Source: CBDBJK01 sp965206395 | Lineage (GTDB): Bacteria; Chloroflexota; Dehalococcoidia; Lucifugimonadales; CATOSD01 | Direction: 5' to 3' | Assembly (NCBI GenBank): GCA_965206395.1 | Contig: CBDBJK010000038.1 | Location: forward strand, 248,001-312,000 | DNA length: 64,000 nucleotides | Shown: positions 59,620 through 64,000 of the stretch, piece by piece | Layout: each line of letters starts with the position of its first letter | How positions within the stretch are numbered: the stretch's first letter is position 1 | Notes under the pieces: model-generated | Database searches by the model: none | Told to the model about the DNA's origin: nothing | What the model saw: the letters and a program-made list of their open reading frames with translations, nothing else | Made by a program: the position numbers and the translations under genes

Positions 59620-59937
59620 ATGATTGATGATCTACTATTTGCCGTATCTACGCCACTTGGCTTCACCGTACGTGTTATGCGTACACGCTGGGCGTTAGTC
59701 ACAACAATCAAACACCCTGCGATGTATGGCCGTGAAGAGGATGTCCAGAATACTCTGCGAATGCCCGATGAGATTCGACGGAGTCGCAGTGATGACAATG
59801 TATTATTGTTTTATCGGTTAGAGCGTTATAGACGCTGGACTTGCGTAGTGGTGAAACAACTCGATGATGAAGGTTTCCTGATCACCACATATCCAACCGA
59901 TGCAATCAAGGAAGGAGAGCCTATATGGACCAGGTAA
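59620..59937 (+). CDS. Putative toxin-like small protein (RelE/DUF4258-like fold)
   Basis: 105 residues. The sequence LGFTVRVMRTRWALVTTIKHPAM, DEIRRSRSDDNVLLFYR, RRWTCVVVKQ and GFLITTYPTDAIKEGEPIW matches small proteins that occur next to DUF2283 genes and are usually annotated as DUF4258 or barnase/RelE-like nuclease-fold proteins. The His and Tyr residues conserved in this pattern could form the active site. The 3' end overlaps the DUF2283 gene by 13 bases. A toxin role is an inference from this layout only. Confidence 0.6.
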   Translation: MIDDLLFAVSTPLGFTVRVMRTRWALVTTIKHPAMYGREEDVQNTLRMPDEIRRSRSDDNVLLFYRLERYRRWTCVVVKQLDDEGFLITTYPTDAIKEGEPIWTR

Positions 59938-60137
59938 AGGTCTTCTATGATCGGGCGGGTAATACTCTGACCGTATGGTTTGGCGAACCGCAGCAGGAAT
60001 ATATCTGCGAAGAGACAGGCAACGAAGTTATCCTGATGAAAGACCAAGGAGGACGAGTAATCGGCTTTGAAAAGCTCAATTACTCCGCCGATGCGCCCGA
60101 ACAACTGCGGTTCTCTTTCGAAGCCGTAAGCATGTGA
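59925..60137 (+). CDS. DUF2283 family protein (antitoxin-like)
   Basis: 70 residues that match the DUF2283 pattern: VKVFYDRAGNTLTVWFGEP, ETGNEVILMKDQGGRVIGFEKLNY. It overlaps the upstream gene and uses AAGGAAGGAG as its ribosome binding site. DUF2283 proteins typically accompany DUF4258 proteins and are considered likely antitoxins. It converges with the second DUF2283-containing gene at 60150 across 12 bases. Confidence 0.78.
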   Translation: MDQVKVFYDRAGNTLTVWFGEPQQEYICEETGNEVILMKDQGGRVIGFEKLNYSADAPEQLRFSFEAVSM

Positions 60138-60149
60138 TTCTTAGGAGGA

Positions 60150-60548
60150 CTACATCCTCTGCCGAGAATCAGACTTGCTCTTTGAGCGCTTCGCTTTTCG
60201 GCTTCGCTCATTCAAGTACGAGTATAAATCGTCCAACTGGATAACCCAGTTACGCCCCAGCTTGGTTCCCGCTAACACACCTCTTTCAATCTGATGACGT
60301 AGCGTAACTGGACTCAAACCCACCAAGGACGCCGCTTCCGCCAGCGAGCAAAACCGCTTCGGAGATTCGATCCCTGCTCCGTCCAAATCGTACTTCTTGC
60401 AGGCGTTCAGAAATTCAATCGACAGGACACGCCCGCTGGAATCATAATCAACCTCTACCCCAGGAGCGATAGTCTTCGTCTCTTCGACCTCCGCATCGGC
60501 CAGAATAATGGCAAGCACATCTGCCTCTTTATCAAGTGTAATTCTCAT
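60150..60548 (-). CDS. DUF2283 protein fused to a helix-turn-helix (antitoxin-like regulator)
   Basis: 132 residues from the ATG at 60548. The N-terminal half is a DUF2283 domain (MRITLDKEADVLAIILADA, GVEVDYDSSGRVLSIEFLNA). The C-terminal half is an excisionase-type helix-turn-helix (FCSLAEAASLVGLSPVTLRHQIERGVLAGTKLGRNWVI) with a basic tail. The start overlaps the upstream stop (TAATG), so expression is coupled to the DUF4258 gene. The fused DNA-binding domain would let it autoregulate, which the DUF2283 protein at 59925 cannot do. Confidence 0.78.
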   Translation of the reverse strand: MRITLDKEADVLAIILADAEVEETKTIAPGVEVDYDSSGRVLSIEFLNACKKYDLDGAGIESPKRFCSLAEAASLVGLSPVTLRHQIERGVLAGTKLGRNWVIQLDDLYSYLNERSRKAKRSKSKSDSRQRM

Positions 60549-60784
60549 TAATAGCACCATCTCCTCAGCACAGTCACAATGTAAAACAGCCCATGCTCTT
60601 CAAATCTTCTCGCGTCGTACACGACAGTTAGAGGCCTATCTTCCAGATCGATGCAGGCCTCTCGCGTATTCTCTTCCTTACCATCTACGTGAATTCCCAA
60701 CTGCAATACTAGAAATATATCCTCCGGCATAATTCGTCTCCGCAGCATTTGCATTTTGGCATGGTCACTGAGTACGATGTCCAA
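60548..60784 (-). CDS. DUF4258 family protein (toxin-like)
   Basis: 78 residues with the DUF4258 pattern: VLSDHAKMQMLRRRIMPEDIFLVLQLG, LTVVYDARRFEEHGLFYIVTVLRRW. These are small RelE-like-fold proteins. It precedes the DUF2283-helix-turn-helix gene with TAATG overlap. Together the two make a second toxin-antitoxin-like pair that faces the pair at 59620-60137. Its upstream region carries a perfect dyad at 60858-60881. Confidence 0.72.
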   Translation of the reverse strand: MDIVLSDHAKMQMLRRRIMPEDIFLVLQLGIHVDGKEENTREACIDLEDRPLTVVYDARRFEEHGLFYIVTVLRRWCY

Positions 60785-60857
60785 TGAAAATCCCGCAACG
60801 AGCGTTGCCGACCTTTATTTTCGTGCCAATTCATTAACGCTTACTTTGGATACTATT

Positions 60858-60881
60858 ATTATGGACGATAACGTCCATAAT
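60858..60881. promoter_or_regulatory. Perfect 10-bp-arm inverted repeat
   Basis: ATTATGGACG and its exact complement CGTCCATAAT are separated by ATAA. It lies between the divergent DUF4258 gene (start 60784) and HAD gene (start 60917). It is an operator candidate for the helix-turn-helix protein encoded at 60150-60548. Confidence 0.55.
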
Positions 60882-60916
60882 ATCAACAACCAGATTTTCA
60901 CGGCAAGGACAACCAG

Positions 60917-61618
60917 ATGATTGATTTCGACAAGTACGACGTGTTGAGCTTCGATTGCTACGGCACGCTCATCGACTGGGAGGGCGGCATTACGGCGGCG
61001 CTGAAGCCGGTGCTTGCTGCGCGCAACATTGATCTGAGCGATGGTGAGATTCTGAAGCTCTATGCCAATGCCGAGCCGAAGGCGCAGCAAGAAGGCGAAT
61101 TCGTGACGTATAGGGAAGTTCTCCGCCGGGTGATGAGTAGGATAAGCGGTTCGCTCGGTTTCGAGCCTTCGCCCTCTGAGGTGGACTGCCTCGCTGACTC
61201 GATAAAAGACTGGATGCCCTTCCCCGACACGGTGGGCGCGCTGCGGGCCATGAAAAGGCAATTCAGGCTCGCCATCATCTCGAACGTAGACGACGACCTC
61301 TTCGCCGGGTCTGCGAAGCGCCTTGAGGTCGATTTCGACTGGATTATCACCTCGCAGCAGGTGGGAGGCTACAAGCCATCGCGAGCCAACTTCGATTTCG
61401 CCATCGCGCGGATAGAGGTCTCACCTGAAAGGCTTTTACATATCGCCCAGAGTGTATATCATGACATCACCCCGGCGAAGGCGATGGGCCTGACGGTTGT
61501 CTGGGTAAACAGGGGTGCAGGCAAAGAAGGCGGAGGCGCGACACCGCCCGCGAATGCTCAGCCCAATCTCGAAGTGCCGGACCTGAAAACGTTGATAGTC
61601 ATGATGGGACTGGACTAG
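60917..61618 (+). CDS. HAD superfamily hydrolase, haloacid dehalogenase type II-like
   Basis: 233 residues. Motif I VLSFDCYGTLIDW (D13), motif II IISNVDDD, motif III lysine GGYKPS, and motif IV HDITPAKAMGLTVVWVNR are all present, in the type II haloacid-dehalogenase order with a helical cap. Members hydrolyse 2-haloacids or phosphoesters. It is followed by the amidase gene; the two were one operon until an IS5-type element inserted one base after the HAD stop codon. Confidence 0.88.
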   Translation: MIDFDKYDVLSFDCYGTLIDWEGGITAALKPVLAARNIDLSDGEILKLYANAEPKAQQEGEFVTYREVLRRVMSRISGSLGFEPSPSEVDCLADSIKDWMPFPDTVGALRAMKRQFRLAIISNVDDDLFAGSAKRLEVDFDWIITSQQVGGYKPSRANFDFAIARIEVSPERLLHIAQSVYHDITPAKAMGLTVVWVNRGAGKEGGGATPPANAQPNLEVPDLKTLIVMMGLD

Positions 61619-61620
61619 TA

Positions 61621-62502
61621 AGAGCGTCTAACAAAACCATTATTGGAACAGAAAGCGAGAGCAGATGATGGCACAACCTATGGCCAAGAAAGCCTCATGT
61701 ATGTCTGCCCTGCGCTCATATCGAACCCGTAAGCGTCGGAACTGATGAAGCCAACTCAGGCTTCTCTCAACCACCCATCTATGCACACCCAACCCGCTGC
61801 CATGCGGCTCACCTCGCTTGGCCAGCAGCGGCCAGATATGTCGCTTCTTCAACTCCTTGCGAACAGGCTCAGAGTCATACCCTCTGTCTCCCTGCGCCTG
61901 AAGAGGACGCTTGCGAGGCCTGCCTCGCTTGCCCTTGACAGCAGGTATGGCATCCACCAACTCAAGGGCTTGGGTGACATCGTGAGCGTTCGCGCCAGTC
62001 AACCTGACCGCCAGTGGAATGCCCTGGGCATCGGTTATGATATGATGCCTGCTACCCGCCTTCGCCCTGTCCGTGGGGTTGGGGCCTGTTTTCTGCCCCC
62101 AAAAACTGCTCGCACTGAAGCACTGTCCAGCACTGCGCGAGTCCAGTCTATGCGCTCAGCTGCTTGCAGGCGCTCAAGGCATACCAAGTGGATGCGCTCC
62201 CAGACTCCCGACTGGTGCCAATCTCTGAGGCGCCTCCAGCAGGTCATCCCACTGCCACAGTCCATCTCCTTGGGTAGGTCTTCCCAGCCAATGCCTGTCT
62301 TTAGCACGAACAGTATCCCACTTAGGACCTGTCTGTCAGGTATCCTGGGCCTTCCTCCTTTCGGCTTCGGTGGTTGTGGCGGCAGTAAAGGTTGCACCAG
62401 TTCCCAGAATTCATCGCTTACAAGGGGCTTAGACATTAGGTCATCCTCCTCCAGAGAATGTCCAGATTCTAACCCCTTTTATTAGGTTTTGTTAGACGCT
62501 CT
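61621..62502 (-). mobile_element. IS5 family (IS427-like) element
   Basis: 882 bp with perfect terminal inverted repeats (AGAGCGTCTAACAAAACC) and flanking TA (61619-61620, 62503-62504). The right end lies just before AGGAGG of the amidase, so that gene kept its ribosome binding site while losing read-through from the HAD gene. Confidence 0.9.
61640..62436 (-). CDS. IS5 family transposase with -1 frameshift
   Basis: The first frame runs from ATG 62436 to about 62035 (VSDEFWELVQPLLPP, LDSASVRAVFGG, the first Asp). Near 62105-62116 the coding strand reads GTTTTTGGGGGC. A -1 shift there opens the second frame with HHIITDAQGIPLAVRLTGANAHD (second Asp) and HRWVVERSLSWLHQFRRL (Glu), ending at 61640. 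Such -1 slippage is a known mode of expression for this IS group. All catalytic residues remain. Confidence 0.87.
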
Positions 62503-62515
62503 TAGGAGGAAAATC

Positions 62516-63907
62516 GTGGATGAGATTATATACAGGTCGGCTACGTCGATAGCGAGGGCGATTCGTGATAAAGAGGTCTCTTCGGCAGAGGTCGTGGAGG
62601 CGTTCCTGAGGCGCATCGAAGAGGTGAACCCAAAGCTCAATGCAGTCGTGCAGCTTGCGACAGACCGCGCACGCGCCGAGGCACGCGAAGCAGACGAAGC
62701 CTTGTCTCGCGGCGAAAGCAAAGGCCCATTGCACGGCGTTCCCATCACCTTGAAGGACTCGCTGGACACCGAGGGCGTTATTACCACTGGAGGAACGAAA
62801 GGCCGCGAATCCTTCATGCCTGAGCAAGACGCAACCGTAACAGCGCGTCTTCGTGGCGCTGGAGCTATCTTGATGGGCAAAACGAATACCCCAGAGCTAA
62901 CCCTCGCCGGTGAGACCGCGAACCTCGTCTACGGGCGCACCAATAACCCGTATGATCTCTCACGTATGCCCGGCGGCAGCAGCGGAGGCGCGGGAGCAAT
63001 AGTTGCTTCGGGCGGCTCACCGCTAGACATGGGCAGCGACACAGGCGGCAGTATTCGTGGGCCTGCGCATTTCTGCGGCATCGCAGGCATCAAGCCCACC
63101 TCCGGGCGAGTGCCGAGGACAGGCCACATCGTCCCCTTCGGTATGGGCGCGCTGGACTCGCTGACGCAGATTGGCCCGATGGCGCGCTACGTCGAAGACC
63201 TCGCGCTTGCCTTGCCAATCATTTCAGGCCCGGACTGGCGCGACCCGGCAATCGTCTCGATGCCGCTTGGCGACCCCAGCGCAGTTGACCTCAAGAGCCT
63301 GCGCGTCGCTGTGCATACGGATAACGGCCTCATGACACCTACTCCCGAAACCATGGACGCGGTAAAGGCGGCGGCGAAGGCCCTTTCGGATGCCGGAGTT
63401 ACGGTGGAGGAGAATTGCCCCGCAGCATTACAGCAGATTACGGAGATAAACGTCCACTTCAACAGCGCGGATGGCCGCGCCTGGGTTCGCAGGCTTCTCG
63501 ATAAAGCAGGGACAACCGAGGTTCATCCATGGCTGCAAAGAAGGCTCGACGAGGCCGAGGTAATTCCCACAGCCGATTACACGGCGTTGCTGGAAATGGT
63601 GGATAACTATCGCAGCGAGATGCTCGGCTTCATGGAGGCCTACGACGCAATACTCTGCCCAGCTTGCGCCTTTCCCGCAACGGAGCACGAAGGCTCGTTC
63701 GACGATAGTATGAGAAAGGGCCTTTCGTACCTTGGCGCGTACAACATCACTGGCTGGCCGGGCGCGGTCGTTCGCGGCGGCACGTCGCCGGAGGGCCTGC
63801 CTATAGGCGTGCAGGTCGTGGCCCGGCCCTGGCGCGAAGACGTTGCGCTCGCATTGGCCCAACAGCTTGAGACAGCGCTGGGAGGCTGGCAGCGTCCCCC
63901 GCTCTAG
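62516..63907 (+). CDS. Amidase (amidase signature family)
   Basis: The GTG at 62516 is chosen because AGGAGGA lies six bases upstream; the longer frame starts inside the IS. The 463-residue enzyme has the Ser-Ser-Lys triad: K in TLKDSLD (about 80), S in GGSSGG (about 155-156) and S in GSDTGGSIRGPA (about 179). The helical C-terminal part (ITGWPGAVVRGGTSPEGLPIGVQVV) is typical. It hydrolyses an amide; specificity is unknown, and GatA is less likely because no gatB or gatC is adjacent. Confidence 0.92.
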   Translation: MDEIIYRSATSIARAIRDKEVSSAEVVEAFLRRIEEVNPKLNAVVQLATDRARAEAREADEALSRGESKGPLHGVPITLKDSLDTEGVITTGGTKGRESFMPEQDATVTARLRGAGAILMGKTNTPELTLAGETANLVYGRTNNPYDLSRMPGGSSGGAGAIVASGGSPLDMGSDTGGSIRGPAHFCGIAGIKPTSGRVPRTGHIVPFGMGALDSLTQIGPMARYVEDLALALPIISGPDWRDPAIVSMPLGDPSAVDLKSLRVAVHTDNGLMTPTPETMDAVKAAAKALSDAGVTVEENCPAALQQITEINVHFNSADGRAWVRRLLDKAGTTEVHPWLQRRLDEAEVIPTADYTALLEMVDNYRSEMLGFMEAYDAILCPACAFPATEHEGSFDDSMRKGLSYLGAYNITGWPGAVVRGGTSPEGLPIGVQVVARPWREDVALALAQQLETALGGWQRPPL

Positions 63908-63917
63908 GACTCCTGCA

Positions 63918-64000
63918 ATGAAAACAACGAGGTTGCCTGACGAGTACACTGTCCTCGCGCCGGACGGGTCGGAGATACGCGAGCTTGTAGCCATCAAGGG
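63918..64000 (+). CDS. Cupin-like protein, partial
   Basis: Only the first 27 codons lie in the window. MKTTRLPDEYTVLAPDGSEIRELV is the usual opening of small single-domain cupins (a first strand with the APDGSE motif); the metal-binding histidines would follow beyond the edge. It starts 10 bases after the amidase stop, in the HAD-amidase group. Confidence 0.5.
   Translation, partial: MKTTRLPDEYTVLAPDGSEIRELVAIK

Overview
The window is a bacterial chromosomal segment. Its gene set fits an uncultured Chloroflexota, perhaps Dehalococcoidia or SAR202-like. The pointers are several class III (CaiB/BaiF) CoA-transferases including a tandem fusion, an FadE-type acyl-CoA dehydrogenase, an amidase with a HAD hydrolase and a cupin, a DinG helicase with an N-terminal exonuclease, an OGG1-type glycosylase and a large Alu-containing SRP RNA. 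The taxonomy is inference; no rRNA or other marker settles it.

Layout. 1-1.3 kb: a DmpA-type P1 peptidase (cut by the window edge) and a PhnD-like binding protein. 1.5-5.3 kb: two unrelated genes behind duplicated promoter/leader segments, then a GHKL ATPase. 5.5-24.5 kb: core genome, holding lepA, a flavodoxin-like protein, the SRP RNA, the rsmA-ispE-membrane protein operon, a PQQ-type sugar dehydrogenase, a PHP/molybdopterin oxidoreductase/DUF433/acyl-CoA synthetase cluster, an IS630-type element, a divergent HxlR/SRPBCC pair, dinG-ogg and tRNA-Pro(GGG).

24.6-46.7 kb: an accessory block directly after tRNA-Pro, most of it read leftwards. It carries two related VirD4/TraD-type DNA-pumping ATPases, a partner subunit, small membrane and zinc-ribbon proteins, a large coiled-coil membrane protein, a membrane-anchored J-domain protein, a MoxR-type AAA+ ATPase with a zincin/VWA partner, a Cas4-like Fe-S nuclease, a phage O-like replication protein and an XRE/ImmA-like switch. 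I see no relaxase, integrase or pilus gene, so it looks like an integrated plasmid or ICE remnant, or an unrecognised DNA-handling system. Three nearly identical 1.24-1.25 kb IS630-family copies (29.1, 41.3 and 44.9 kb) have all landed in CTAG sites, and one splits the coiled-coil gene.

46.7-51.4 kb: a biotin-dependent carboxyltransferase, then a scrapyard of a truncated PKD-type protein, a decayed IS66-type transposase and an IS6-type element. 51.5-64 kb: core-type metabolism again, with an acyl-CoA dehydrogenase, a fused CoA-transferase, a second CoA-transferase, an ArsR/SRPBCC/VOC/small-protein operon, dinB, two DUF4258/DUF2283-like pairs facing each other, and a HAD-amidase-cupin operon split by an IS5-type element.

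Several genes in and near the accessory block carry apparent single-base frameshifts, most of them explainable as one base gained or lost in a short homopolymer. Either these genes are decaying or the assembly has residual indel errors; only reads can decide.
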